Shown here in pieces: positions 11,178-22,044 of a stretch of DNA of 64,000 nucleotides. The stretch is from Platycnemis pennipes. Taxonomy: Eukaryota; Arthropoda; Insecta; Odonata; Platycnemididae. The stretch lies in the NCBI GenBank assembly GCA_933228895.1, contig OW121854.1, positions 4,281,131 through 4,345,130 on the forward strand, read 5' to 3'. Below the pieces are notes generated by a model that saw only the letters and a list, made by a program, of their open reading frames with translations, was not told the DNA's origin and did not search any database. The first letter of the stretch is position 1, and every line of letters starts with the position of its first letter. The position numbers were made by a program, and so were the translations under genes.

Positions 11178-11510
11178 TTGAAAAGTGTTCAGTACCTATC
11201 CACATTAAAGTAAGCAGGAATAACTTATGACTACGACAGCTCTTAGTTCAGCTGAAACTTACCTCCTAGAAGAATTTCAAATCACAATATCCATCCGTTC
11301 CTTTTGCTTCATCGTGGGATTCCTCGCAATATAATCCAAGAACGTAGGCGAAAACTTCATACAGTTTACGAACTAAATTGTCCACTCGATGGCGTACAAA
11401 TTTTAAATATCTCCAACGTAGCCGCAGCACACTATCCTCATGTTAATTACTCTTATAACGCAGATAAGATAAATTTCCTCAACATGCAGTAGCACACAAA
11501 AACTTCACGA

Positions 11511-11517
11511 TTTTATA
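11511..11517 (-). promoter_or_regulatory. TATA box candidate for the small spliced gene
   Basis: TATAAAA on the minus strand, about 240 bases upstream of the first good splice donor (11273) of the candidate gene at 10747-11177. Such a word is common in AT-rich DNA; the only support is its position. Confidence 0.25.
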
Positions 11518-12404
11518 CACAACGAAAAGTATACGCTTCGGTGAGCGAATTTCACTTCACAGGAGGCCATAGGTAAACACAATTATCAAAGATGGACGTT
11601 TCATCACTAGTTCCTGAGTCAAGTTAGCATCTTAATTCAAAATAGAGTTGTTGGATATTCAATAATTCTTATTTTCTATCGATACATTTTCATTTGAAAA
11701 ATACATATATATTTATTTTTTCTTTTACTTCCATTTTTTTTTACACTATTAAATGAAGGAGTTTCAATTGCGTTTATAATAATGGTAGAGCTCATTTTTT
11801 GTAAACATCCGGTTACATGTTGTTGTTGAAAACCTTCCAAGTAAATAAACAAACTATAGAGACTGTAGAGACTACATACTAAAAATAGTAATTTATTTAA
11901 ACCAATAATACAATATGTAATAGCAGTATGGCCATATTTAATTTTCTTAATGTATTTACAGGAGTAAATTCAAATTTCTACGAGCTATTACAACATATGT
12001 TGTAATTGCTCATAGAAATTATACCATAATTATTACCAGAACATTGCATGTATGTTAAGACCGGGATATTCATTAACAATTTTTGTCAAGAATATTTCGC
12101 ATCAGTGCGATTGGTTTCGGATTGGATTGATTCAGATTGGCGATTATAGTGGCGATATGAACTATTATGACCGTTCATATAGCTATTATATATAATTGAT
12201 ATATTAACACGACTTACAAACGTCATAAATGAAAATACTGGATATTAAAAATGAATGAATTAGCTACCTATATAGAAAGCAAATATTTAATTTATGTTAA
12301 AATATTACGAAGTGAACCCAGTGATATAGGTATCTTTTAGTCATCTTGTCTATTTACGTTATGACATTTGTATCTATATTGGAACTACGAGGTTTAGTAT
12401 ACTA

Positions 12405-13378
12405 CGTAAAACTGCTTGATACGAGATCCACCTCAAACGAGATGAATCAGGATAAAACGAGAAGCCTTGGATACGAGGTAAAACCACTTCTAACGGAATC
12501 CACGACGAACGAGGTGAATCAGGTTAAAACGAGAAGCGCTGGGTACGAGGTAAAACCACTTGATACGGAATCCACGACGAACGAGGTGAATCAGGTTAAA
12601 ACGAGAAGCGTTGGATGCGAGGTAAAACCACTTGATACGAGATCCACAACCAACGAGGTGAAATCAAGTTAAAACGAGAATCTTTGGATACGAGGTAAAA
12701 CCATGCTTCCACGACGAACGAGGTGAATCAGGTTAAAACGTGAAGCGTTGGATACGAGGTAAAACCACTTGATACGACATCTACCTCGAACGAGGTGAAT
12801 CAGGTTAAAACGAGAAGCTTTGGATACGAGGTAAAACACCTTGATGCGACATCCACCTCGAACGAGGTGAACCGAGTTTAGACAAGTTACCTCGTCTGCA
12901 ATTTGAAACCACTTGATACGACATCCATCTCGAACGAGGTGAACCGAGTTTAGACAAGTTACCTCGTCTTCAATTTGAAACCACTTGATACGACATCCAT
13001 CTCGAACGAGGTGAACCGAGTTTAGACAAGTTACCTCGTCTGCAATTTGAAACCACTTGATACGACATCCATCTCGAACGAGGTGAACCGAGTTTAGACA
13101 AGTTACCTCGTCTGCAATTTGAAACCACTTGATACGACATCCATCTCGAACGAGGTGAACCGAGTTTAGACAAGTTACCTCGTCTGCAATTTGAAACCAC
13201 TTGATACGACATCCATCTCGAACGAGGTGAACCGAGTTTAGACAAGTTACCTCGTCTGCAATTTGAAACCACTTGATACGACATCCACCTCGAACGAGGT
13301 GAACCGAGTTTAGACAAGGTCCCTCGTCTGCAATTTGAAACCACTTAATACAAATTCCACATTGAACGAGTTGAAACT
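12405..13378. repeat. 72-bp satellite array, about 13 units, right end of the TIR element
   Basis: Anchor words recur every 72 bp: AATCAG at 12445, 12517, 12589, 12662, 12726, 12798 and then GAACCGAG at 12869, 12941, 13013, 13085, 13157, 13229, 13301. Two subfamilies are visible: a proximal one with GAGGTGAATCAGGTTAAAACG and a distal, nearly uniform one with GAACCGAGTTTAGACAAG. Each unit holds several AACGAGGT words and the reverse CTCGTC. Because 72 is divisible by three, the array gives long repetitive open frames that are not genes. Confidence 0.95.
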
Positions 13379-13547
13379 AGGTATTTCGATTTTTCGCCGG
13401 GACTGCTTGTCTTGCGTGTTGTATGTGTTTGCGGGGCCTGAGAGTTGAAACCATCTCAAACGAGGTGACAACTCGTACCTACGAGTTGGTCCGAGTTCAA
13501 ATTTAACTGGATTTACCTCGTTTTAACTCGGTTTTTTCCCCAGGGTA

Positions 13548-13648
13548 TCCTGAATTAAGCTTCTGCCCACATTTGATCCTCGAGGGCCTGAGCTCCTTGA
13601 CTGGATCCAGTCTGTAGTCTTCCCACTAGGCCAGCATAAGCCCCAGAC
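13548..13648 (-). mobile_element. SINE-A copy 2, tRNA-like head
   Basis: In reverse complement it shows a box-A-like GGCCTAGTGGG and a degenerate box B (GGATCAAATGTGGGC), then GGATA where the TIR element begins. It is the missing head of the SINE body at 9127-9298; compare the intact copy at 48666-48930. Confidence 0.75.
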
Positions 13649-13869
13649 ACCATATAGCTGTACTCTTAAATAATTAATTTGCATTTAATATTTCATTATT
13701 CATCTTTTTTACAGTTACAGCTTTGCATTTGTTGCTAATTCTCATGTTTAAGTTTTATAGGACCTCTCTTAATTGTTAATGATATTTTATTGGTGGGTTG
13801 ATTCATCTCATGGAGTAATTTCTGATTTTTAAGAGGCATGTTAACGTATACATTTGTTTTTTATTACAG

Positions 13870-13988
13870 CTAGAAGCTTCTGTACTGTTGGGGCTACTCT
13901 ATCACTCACCTTAGTGGCAGAGGCCCCTGAACTTTACATGGAACTGGAAATGGAGCAAATGGCAGAGCAACTAGCGCAGATTACCTAG
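13870..13988 (+). CDS. Possible orphan terminal exon
   Basis: A strong acceptor (TTTTTTATTACAG at 13857-13869) is followed by 119 bases open in one phase (two bases, then codons) to a TAG. The peptide ends ELYMELEMEQMAEQLAQIT, an acidic helix-like tail typical of real protein ends. I do not recognise the family and no partner exon was found upstream. It could be part of a gene with exons outside this stretch, a captured exon or chance. Confidence 0.25.
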
Positions 13989-14247
13989 AGCATAGCATTC
14001 ATTTGTATTTTCCTATAAAAACAGGTAATGAGTCCCAGTTCTTTTTGTTTATGATTCGTAATTGCATTTTGATTAAATGGCAATTTGTGAAATGAAAGTC
14101 ATGCTTCAAATGCACGTATCTTGTCTTTAATCGAGCACTTCATATGAAAGTGCAACTGGAACTGTGACCCCGGTCACATCTTATAACAGTTTCAAAAAAG
14201 TAAACAAAATAATGACCATATTCAAAAACAAGACGTGTAACATGTTG

Positions 14248-14400
14248 CAGTGTACTCTCGATAATACGAAATTTCGATTATACGAAGCAAAACGGCCTGT
14301 CCCATCGTAAATCTTGTGGTAATAACATGGCAATATTCGAAATTACGAATTTTTTGAAATTAAGAACTTCGGGTCCAGCCCCTCAGGAACAAATGGAATT
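14248..14400 (+). mobile_element. Pogo/Tigger-like terminal fragment
   Basis: Begins CAGTGTACTCTCGATAATACG, followed by repeated TACGAA/TTACGAA words, which resembles the ends of Tigger-type (pogo) elements. No opposite inverted end was found within the next kilobase, so it is either truncated or too diverged to pair. Confidence 0.4.
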
Positions 14401-15249
14401 CGTTTTGCTTTAGCAAAATTTTTCACTTCGTAGACACCTAACAAATCAGTGTTACCGATTGTGCTGTATCAAAAATGAAATTCGTGAATAGTAGTGCATT
14501 CACCTCCCACGTATGCCAGTATCTCCCCATAATTTTCCGCATGTAACTTTGCGTATCATTTAGACCTCGAGTAATGTGGAAATCGCAGTTCATGCCATTA
14601 TGTATCCTGGCTATCATTTTAACCTGCTACCAGTATTTTCATAATGTGCACGGTTCTCTTGTAATCAAAGCTTACGTCTGACGGCACATACCTTGCTCGC
14701 GACCGTGCGTCTGGAATTATGGCAGTTCAAATTCTCCGTGAACCCTACCTCGTCCTTTTTAAGGCGAGCAATCCTAGCTCAGCTCTCCGTAAAGGGGCTG
14801 TCCGAAGCAAAATCTCGTAGCATGGACGGATTGAGTGAGGGTGGGTGATGCCGTTTGGAAATTTGGTCGGGTTGTGTAGATGTGGGGTAAGGATTATCAC
14901 GGCCAGTGAGTTTGGGTTTGCGGCGCGTGAGGGGAACAGGATCCTGTTGTGGAGGGGAAGGTCCCAGTTGCGGCCGTATCTTTTAGAGGCCTGCAAACGG
15001 GCGCCAAAGCCCGTGTTCGCCTCCGCCCGAGTGGAGGAGACGCCCGTAGACCGTGCCCGTACGCCCAAACGGGTTGCTAGCCCAAACTGAGGGAAAGGGT
15101 GGGCGACAAATGTTGCAAACGGCAAAGAGCCTTGAGAGAAACATCCGCGGCGGTCGCCCGCCCAGCCGAAGGGTGACCGCATCCACTCGGCAAGTTCTCC
15201 GTTCGGCCACATTCCTTGCACTTCGGAAAAGTCCGTCAAATGTCTTCGG
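14401..15249. other. GC-rich unassigned stretch
   Basis: From about 14740 the base composition becomes CpG- and GC-rich and open frames exist on both strands, including 180 codons on minus at 14745-15287. None shows a recognisable domain and the frames overlap one another, so no gene is called. Confidence 0.3.
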
Positions 15250-15257
15250 GTTGTGCC

Positions 15258-15796
15258 TAGAGATGGATAAATTACCGTAATTTTCAATTGAGGTAAATTA
15301 CCATGGTAAATTACGGTATTTTTCGGTAATTACAGTAATTTTTCGGTAATTATAAGTTTTGAGCTGCAAATCCTTATCAGAGGACTCAAAACGAAATCAA
15401 ATAGCATTGAAACACAAATGCCGACGCTTATATCAAACACATCACGACGTTTATCTGTTATAACTATTTTAAAAAATTAAAACAAAGTTGGCAGCAACGC
15501 GCAATTTGCCTCTCTTTTGTCACACTATGAGAAATTTTCATTCCAAAGGCATACCTCTGCGCAATGTGCATTTGTTATTTTACTCTGAATTAGTTGGAAT
15601 TAATCATAGACACAATGTAAACAAAATCGTTTTAGCTTCTTAACTTATAATATCACCCATTCCAATGGTTTCTTTGAGAGGAAGAAACTTTCTGAAAAAG
15701 AACTTTTCTGAAAATTACCGTTTATTGCGGTAATTTTCTTGGGTGTTGGTAATTTACGAAAATTACCGTGGTAATTTACCAAGTTGCCCATCTGTA
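15258..15796. mobile_element. Non-autonomous hAT-like element, 539 bp, perfect 8-bp target duplication
   Basis: Ends are TAGAGATGG and CCATCTGTA (imperfect inverted repeats). GTTGTGCC directly flanks both sides (15250-15257 and 15797-15804), the 8-bp duplication expected of hAT transposition. Both ends are filled with GGTAATTTACC / ACGGTAATT words. No transposase fragment is seen. Confidence 0.9.
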
Positions 15797-15804
15797 GTTG
15801 TGCC

Positions 15805-17390
15805 TCTCTCCCACTCACAGTCGGGCGAATATCGCCCGTGTGCAGGCCTCTAGTATCTTTATCTGTCTTGCCGAGCTTGAAGGAGGGGAGGGGGACGGTG
15901 GATGGCGTCATGGAACGTCTCTGAGGCTCCTTCTCCTGGGCAACCCTGGGGGCGCGTGCCGGTGGCAGATTGATACCGCTCCGGGCGTTGAGTGGAATGG
16001 GGAGGGTTAGGGATGCGGCGGCGTCCTTTGTTATGAGGAGGACCCCTCCTCTCGCACCCTGACACCCCTAGACCATCCCCTTCGCTTCCCTCCCCCCGAT
16101 ACCCCTCGAGGATCCACCCGTGACCACCTGCACGTGCCCCCCAGGGTTGTCCAGAAGAAGAGGAAGGAACGTCACAGACGTTCCGCTATGCTATTCCCCA
16201 CCCCCTTCCCACTTACCCCTTCAAGCTCAGCGTCACATACACCTGGGATCTTTCCTCTCCACAACCCCCCACACACCGTAAACCCAAACTCCCCCGCCGT
16301 CATATAATCCGTGAGAAGACGATGCGGAAAATATGCCGAATTACGCCCCATTTGTCATCAAGCTCTTAGTAGTAGAAAAGGAGCAACATTAACTCCCAAG
16401 TTCATTTAAGCCGCTGACGATAGACGGAAGACGCTACAAGTAATAACCTGTGAATGATTTTTTCTCAGGAAAAGGGCTTATTTCCGTGCTTTTTTATTGC
16501 TATGATTGGCCCATAGAAGGCAACCTAAAGCGCGGTTGGGCCTGCTGCCATCATAAAAGCGTAGATGTTTGAAGCAAATGTCTATTTTTAGCGTTCATTC
16601 TATATTCCCGTTACTACTGAATATTCCGAAAATAAAATTCTTGTTACAAATTTTTCAACTTTTGCTTTATATATACGTTTTCGATACTGGGACGAAATTT
16701 TGCCAACACTACGATCGCCGACTTAAAAGCATTGACATAGTAGGTATGAACTTATTTTACGATCTTTTAAGACGTGCGTCTTTTAAGAATGCTTTCACGA
16801 ACGACCACAAAACGTACACACTGTTGCCAAATACAACAAAAGTTAGAGAAAACGAAGATAAAATGTTTTTCACGACTTTTTTAAAACGTTCGAAATTACG
16901 AAGTGCCGATTTTCCGGACCCGGTGACTGGTATTATCGAGAGTTTACTGTATCTATGGTAGATCTTGTAACATGATCTCTGCATAGATTACAAATTCAAC
17001 ATATATTCATAACTCTCCTATAATCTATAGAACAGGGAGTATAAATCGTTAGAAGCGTTAACACTCATCACACAATAACACAAAATAAGGCAAATAAATT
17101 GACAATTTTTTTACCAAGAGCCTTAGTGAAAATATCAGCTGTTATATCTGATGTAGTTGATATGATATTTAAACAGAACAACTTTTTTTTTCCGTCCTAT
17201 CTACACAAACATAACATTTAATGCCTATGTGCTTGGTGTTGTGATGTCATGGTATGCATCAAGATAGATTTCACTGTGATTATATAAATTGATTTTTAGA
17301 ACCTTAATGCAGTTAGGCAGCTAATAACACAAACCTCTTAAGAGCCATCTTTGCATGCTTCATACATTCCTATATATTACGCCTATTTTG
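15805..17390. other. Unassigned intergenic stretch
   Basis: 15805-16300 is GC-rich and 16300-17390 AT-rich. A 130-codon open frame on plus at 16569-16961 has no recognisable domain and poor coding character. No repeat boundary was identified. Confidence 0.3.
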
Positions 17391-17394
17391 AGGA

Positions 17395-17600
17395 GGCTGC
17401 AAAACCACATAGCAAAGCAAGCTTGCTACAGCCCTGCAGCAAGCTTGTCATTGCAAGATAGCAAAATTGCATCGGCAAGATTTAAGCTTGCGGCAAGCTT
17501 ACTGCAATCCGACTACTGCACCTGCTGCAAGCTTGCTGCAAATTTGCACTGCAAGTTGCATGCGAGCTGCACGCAAGTCCTGTGCAAGCTTCGGCCCCGG
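17395..17600. repeat. Cluster of TGCAAGCTTGC palindromic words
   Basis: GCAAGCTTG, TGCAAG and CTTGCTGCAAG words recur about every 10-20 bases over some 200 bp. They are mainly degenerate versions of the palindrome TGCAAGCTTGC. This looks like a subterminal or core repeat of a transposon, but no ends were delimited. Confidence 0.6.
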
Positions 17601-18134
17601 CAAAAATAGAGGGCAGGTCAAGGGTAGGGAAGCTTTCATGAGCCACACACAAAAACGTTGCCTAGAGCACACAATTGTACAAAGGAACTATACCCAGTCA
17701 GAGAAAAAAATTAGCTATCACAAAAAAATCACTACTTGCTTGGGTGCACCTAGCACCAAAATTGAAAAATAAATTAATCATAATAATTGTTAGGTTCACT
17801 TTATATTTAAATAGGCGAGACCCGGGTTTGATAGACATCTTCAGGTGACTGATCATACATACATCATCTTCATATACCGATTAGGGTGCGACTGTAAGGA
17901 CATCTATCTGTTGGAAGGGAGTGGGGTGAGTTGGGAGTGGGATGAGAAGGGATAGAGTGGGGGAAGGGGCGGTGTTAGGTTGGGTAGAAGAGGGATTTCC
18001 CTGCGTTGATGAGTCTTCGACCGGCGGGGGGTAGAGTGAGTGAGGAAACGATGAGCTAAGGAGGGTTGAGGTAAGGTAAGGGTGAAGGAGGCGAAGAGAT
18101 TAGCGCATTGTGTTTTACAAGGCACAATGGTAGT

Positions 18135-19438
18135 TCATGGGTCCGGCTGTTGATGATGCGGGGCACTGGGATAATGATATGTAATGGCACATAGGTCACT
18201 GGGGGAATTTTTACGAGTAGCACCGATTGGTACAATTTCCAGGAATATGTTAATTGCACACAGGAGGGTGATCACTGTGGAATTTTTAATGGTTGTCACG
18301 GTAGAAGTTCGTGAATGGGAATGGAAAAGAGTTGGGAGTGGGAGGGAAGCACTTGCTCGTTGGCCAGGGGGATGATGTTCTTTAAAATCTTGGATCATCT
18401 CCAACATTTCTAGGGCATCGAGTCTCCTCTTGTCTCCCTCTGAGTGGGGGATTTCCAGAGTGAATTCGCTCGGATGGTTGCTGTCTATCAAAGTGGTTGG
18501 CAAAGTTTGACTGCTCTTTCTTCTTCTTGTTACAATTATGATCCTCACTCACTCTAATGTTGACACTTCTTTCCGTTCTGCCTATATATCTCATGTCACA
18601 ATCTTTGCACTGAAGGCAGCATATGCCACATCTCTCTTCGGGCGGGAAACGATCCTTGCAGTTGAACAGGATTGTTTTGAGAGTTGAGGGGGTGTAATAT
18701 GCCATCCTGTAATTTTCCTTCGTACTTTCCGGAGTACTTTCGTTGAATGGCTTCGTGGTCTCGTAGATGTCCTTCCAGAGACGTTCCACCTCCGGGACAG
18801 TTTGTGGTGGGTGCTTGGACAACAGGTGGAGGGTTTCGGAGGAGACGGGACGGCTGAAAGGAGAAGGTGGAGTTCTCCTTCCTGGCGTTGGTCCTCTTGA
18901 CCAAATTCTTCCTCGCGTAAGTTCCCGTACTCTATCCACCTCGTTCTGCTTAAAGGATAAGCAGCACTCTTTTGTTCAGTGTGTGGTGGTCTCTCCAGAT
19001 TGCACGTGCAATGCGCTTGACCTTCGGCGTAAAGGCCCGACCGGAGGAAAGGTAATCCATCACACACTGAAATCTCGACACTTGTTGTCTTGCCAGCGAG
19101 ATTTTGGCATTAAGCTGTTTAAGCCTGTTTGCTGCTTTAGTCTCCCAAGTGGCAGACACTCGGGGAGAGGCCAACAGTGTGGCGGCAGTATATACCACGC
19201 AGTCTATTTCCCAGAGGCTACTCGTTTCGGTCAGTACCATATCTACGATGCCATTCAACTGGGACAGCTGTTGGTCTCGCAGAGAAATTTTGTGATGAAT
19301 ATTTCTCTGCCTGGTAGTCGTCTCATTATAGTTTATAGTGCTTTCCAACCGCTTGAATAGATCAGAATCGTCCTTCGGCTCGTCTCCCTTCACCGAAAGA
19401 TCGGCGGAAGCACCGGCAGTAGGAGGAGGTACATACAT
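18135..19438 (-). mobile_element. Penelope-like element remnant 1: N-terminal ORF piece joined to GIY-YIG end, RT missing
   Basis: On minus, 18939-18382 encodes a C-terminal segment with CGICCLQCKDCDMRYIGRTERS, a GIY-YIG nuclease motif in the cysteine-rich setting of Penelope-like elements. It is preceded by an ILFNCKD stretch that in the family sits just upstream. 19438-18950 encodes a helix-rich segment (ETKAANRLKQLNAKISLARQQ) that looks like an upstream retroelement ORF region. No reverse transcriptase lies between them, so an internal deletion or a composite is likely. Frames shift after about 18540, and the region continues to near 18135 with loss of similarity. Confidence 0.55.
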
Positions 19439-19439
19439 C

Positions 19440-20721
19440 TGCCTTGGTAGGAGATAGAGCCTTGGCCGGTGGTGTACTACTCTGATCTTGCGGTTGGGGT
19501 GTCGTTTTCTTGTGCTGGTGATTGCTGCGGCAGATTGTCACATTCAGGATGCCTCTCTCGCTCCACAAATCCTCGCCATGCATCCCCTGCGACTTGGCTC
19601 TTGGCGCCACTTGAGCATCAGCCGGCCGAAGCCGTTTCCAGGGACGCCACGGGGACCGTTTTTGACCCTATAATTGTTATATTATATTACCTAATTGGTT
19701 ACCGTAACGTAACTTCCTCCTCCGAGTCTCCGGTTAACATCTGGTTTCGTTTCCGTCATAATTGCCCGAGACTCGTGTGGGTTCGTGCCTAAGGATAACT
19801 ACTACTAACTACTAAAAACTACGAAAAAAGTAGGTCCGCCACCGTTGGATAGGTGGCTACCCAGCATCAGGGTCATGCGCACGAAGCAGCTGGAAGGACC
19901 CGAGAAGGATCAATTGCCTTAAATTGCGATAAGAAAGGGATTTATTTTGTGTTTACCTATATAATTATAAATTATGAAATCAAAAATTGATATCTTGGCA
20001 ACTTCATCGACTTCTTCTTGCTTAATATTACAAACATTAGTATACCATGCATGGACTCTGATCATGTAGATAATTTCATTTTTTCTCATTCATCTATTTT
20101 TTAAATTTGAACAATCAAGAAATATTTGAAATGCATATATGGCAGGATTGTGTAGCTATAAATAATGTACAAATGTTTATGAGCTAAACAAATATATCAA
20201 CGTGATTCTGCCTGAAAAATTGCTCGATAATTTAGAATTTTTGATAATCAGAAGTTTAGCAACTTAATCTCAATTATGGAAAAACTTCTATGTAGAGGTA
20301 ATATACATGATTAAGTACGAATGAGAACCACGGAAATGAACCGAGTATGCCGATTGCGATTTTTAATATTCATTTCCGTGTGACAAAAATGGGCTGCAAT
20401 GAAATGGGAAGGATGGATTTTAGGAGAAATTTACATTCAGTGAAAGAATTTTAGTTGATGCTCATGCCGCAGAAAGTAAATCTATCGCTGAAACTGATTC
20501 TTTGTGAAAAATTCGTAAATTGTTAGCTGTAATGAAAATGAACCATAAAAGTATCTGGAAAACGTTGTATCCTGCTCTACATTCCTAGAACCCTAGCTGG
20601 TTTTCGTCCTCCCTGCAAATTCATTTACGCGTCAACACACACTTTCCCGACCTTAGGTACTCTACCGCCCCCGACTCCATCCCAATAGTCTTCTCGGTGA
20701 ACGCGTATGATCACACGCGTA
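19440..20721. other. Unassigned intergenic stretch
   Basis: AT-rich after 19920; short open frames only. Nothing recognisable on either strand. Confidence 0.3.
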
Positions 20722-20797
20722 CATCTACATAATACCCTGCAAGCCACCATAAAGGAGTGCGGCAGGGGGTGAATTCATACCAAACATACATTACATC
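20722..20797 (-). mobile_element. LINE-B 3' terminus, severely 5'-truncated copy
   Basis: About 75 bp matching the 3' ends at 22862 and 34069 (CCCTGCAAGCCACCATAAA, then GTGAATTC and ACCAAAC). In element orientation the end is a TGTAGA-type microsatellite. Confidence 0.75.
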
Positions 20798-21540
20798 ATC
20801 ATCATTGGCCATCAATCCTAAGATTGGTTTTACGCAGCTCTCCACTGAGTTCATCTATCGGCTAATCTCTTCATATTTACGTAATTCTTCTCTTTCACAT
20901 CCTTCATCACTTGTTCCATAAATCTCACACGAGGTCTTCCTTTGCCATTCTTCCCTTCCACTTGTCCCTCGACCAGCGGCGTCGGAAGTGGGGGGCAGGG
21001 GGCCCCCCCCAGAATTTGCCCAGGGCCCTCGAGAAATGAGTCTTCATTAATGAAAATTAAATTTCACTTGTTTCCAGCTTGCCTTTTCCCTTCTGACCTT
21101 TCTTTTCCATTCTACCTCCTTCATATGCACTTTTAGCGGAATTCTAGTCTCTACCCCCTCCTATCCGCAAAAAAATGCGGGCCCTTTTCAAGGTTGGCCC
21201 CTCCCAGCGAAAATAGTTCCGACGCCCCTGCCCTCGACGATTGTCTTCATCAGGCCATCATGCCTCATAATAGGCCCATTAAGTTGTCACGTCTTCTTCT
21301 TAGGGTATTCAGAAGACTTCTCTTTTCTCCCACTCTTCTTAGGACTTCCTCGTTACTTACTCGGTCGATCCATTTAATCTTGATCATTCTTCTGTAGAAC
21401 CACATTTCAAATGCTTCTACTCTTTTCTTTTCCGATGCTGTCATCGTCCATGCCTCACTTCCATAAAGAAACGCGCTCCAGATGTACATTCTGATGAATT
21501 GTTTCCTTACTTCTAAGCTTCTCACTCCTCAGGTAATTTC
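20798..21540 (-). mobile_element. LINE-A 3' end, copy 1 (interrupted by a MITE)
   Basis: Minus-strand translation gives the C-terminal part of a non-LTR retrotransposon RT ORF typical of arthropod genomes: VRKQFIRMYIWSAFLYGSEAW, EAFEMWFYRRMIKIKWIDRV, NEEVLRRVGEKRSLL. The 3' tail is an ATG/CAT microsatellite near 20795. The RT core and everything 5' are missing. A hAT-type MITE sits at 20974-21230. Confidence 0.85.
20974..21230. mobile_element. hAT MITE (257 bp) inserted in LINE-A copy 1
   Basis: Ends CAGCGGCGTCGGAA and TTCCGACGCCCCTG are near-perfect inverted repeats. CCCTCGAC is duplicated on each side (20966-20973 and 21231-21238). Removing the element and one duplication restores the LINE sequence as seen in copy 2 (TTTTCCCTCGATAATTG). 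It is younger than its host LINE. Confidence 0.93.
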
Positions 21541-21550
21541 TAATTTTGAA

Positions 21551-22012
21551 ATCATCATCAAGGGTCAGCAATCCTAGGATTGGTTTGACGCAGCCCTCCA
21601 CTGTTCTATGCAACTCATACGAGGCCTGCCTCTTCCATTCTTCCCGTTCACTTTTCCCTCGATAATTGTCTTCATCAGGCCATCGTGTCTTAAGATGTGG
21701 CCGATTAGGTTGTCCCGTCTTCTTTTTATAGTTTTCAGCAGACCTCTTTTCTCCCACTCTTCTTAGGACTTCCTCATTTGTCACTCAGTCGATCCATTGT
21801 ATCTTCATCATTCTTCGGTAGCACCACATTTCGAATGCTTCCACCCTTTTCTTCTCCGCTGCTGTCATCGTCCATGCCTCACTGCCGTAAAGAAACATGC
21901 TCCAGATATACGTTTTGATGAATTGCTTCCTTACTTCCAAGCTCATATTTCCAGCGGTAAGAAGATTCTTCTTTTGATAGAATGCCCTCTTTTCCTGAGC
22001 TATTATACTCAC
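21551..22012 (-). mobile_element. LINE-A 3' end, copy 2
   Basis: A second 5'-truncated copy of the same LINE, directly adjacent and in the same orientation as copy 1. The minus strand reads LEVRKQFIKTYIWSMFLYGSE and AFEMWCYRRMMKIQWID with a frameshift near 21785. It begins at a short CATCATCA tail near 21551. Confidence 0.85.
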
Positions 22013-22044
22013 TATTTATTTCTTGCTTAGTCCATCGTCCTTAG

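Larger units (their letters stand above)
9301..13545. mobile_element. 4,245-bp TIR element with TA target duplication and subterminal satellite arrays
   Basis: Left end CCCTGGGGATTGTACGAG and right end (reverse complement) CCCTGGGGAAAAAACCGAG form imperfect terminal inverted repeats that continue with ACGAGTTnAAACGAG-like sequence. TA flanks both sides (9299-9300 and 13546-13547). The two flanks are the two halves of one SINE copy, so excising the element and one TA rebuilds the SINE; this proves the boundaries. Both ends carry arrays built on the word AACGAG(G/T)T and its reverse (9340-9985 and 12405-13378). No transposase is present, so the copy is non-autonomous. A 2-bp TA duplication together with subterminal repeat arrays suggests a CACTA/Mirage-like or Tc1/mariner-like superfamily; I cannot decide which. 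Confidence 0.88.

Noticed and set aside
12970..13344. 124-codon open frame on minus with a perfect 24-residue repeat
   Set aside because: It is the 72-bp satellite read in frame; 72 is a multiple of three, so open frames arise automatically.
14745..15287. 180-codon open frame on minus
   Set aside because: Lies in GC-rich sequence where several overlapping frames on both strands are open; no domain, signal or conserved motif seen.
16569..16961. 130-codon open frame on plus
   Set aside because: No recognisable motif and AT-rich composition like its non-coding surroundings.
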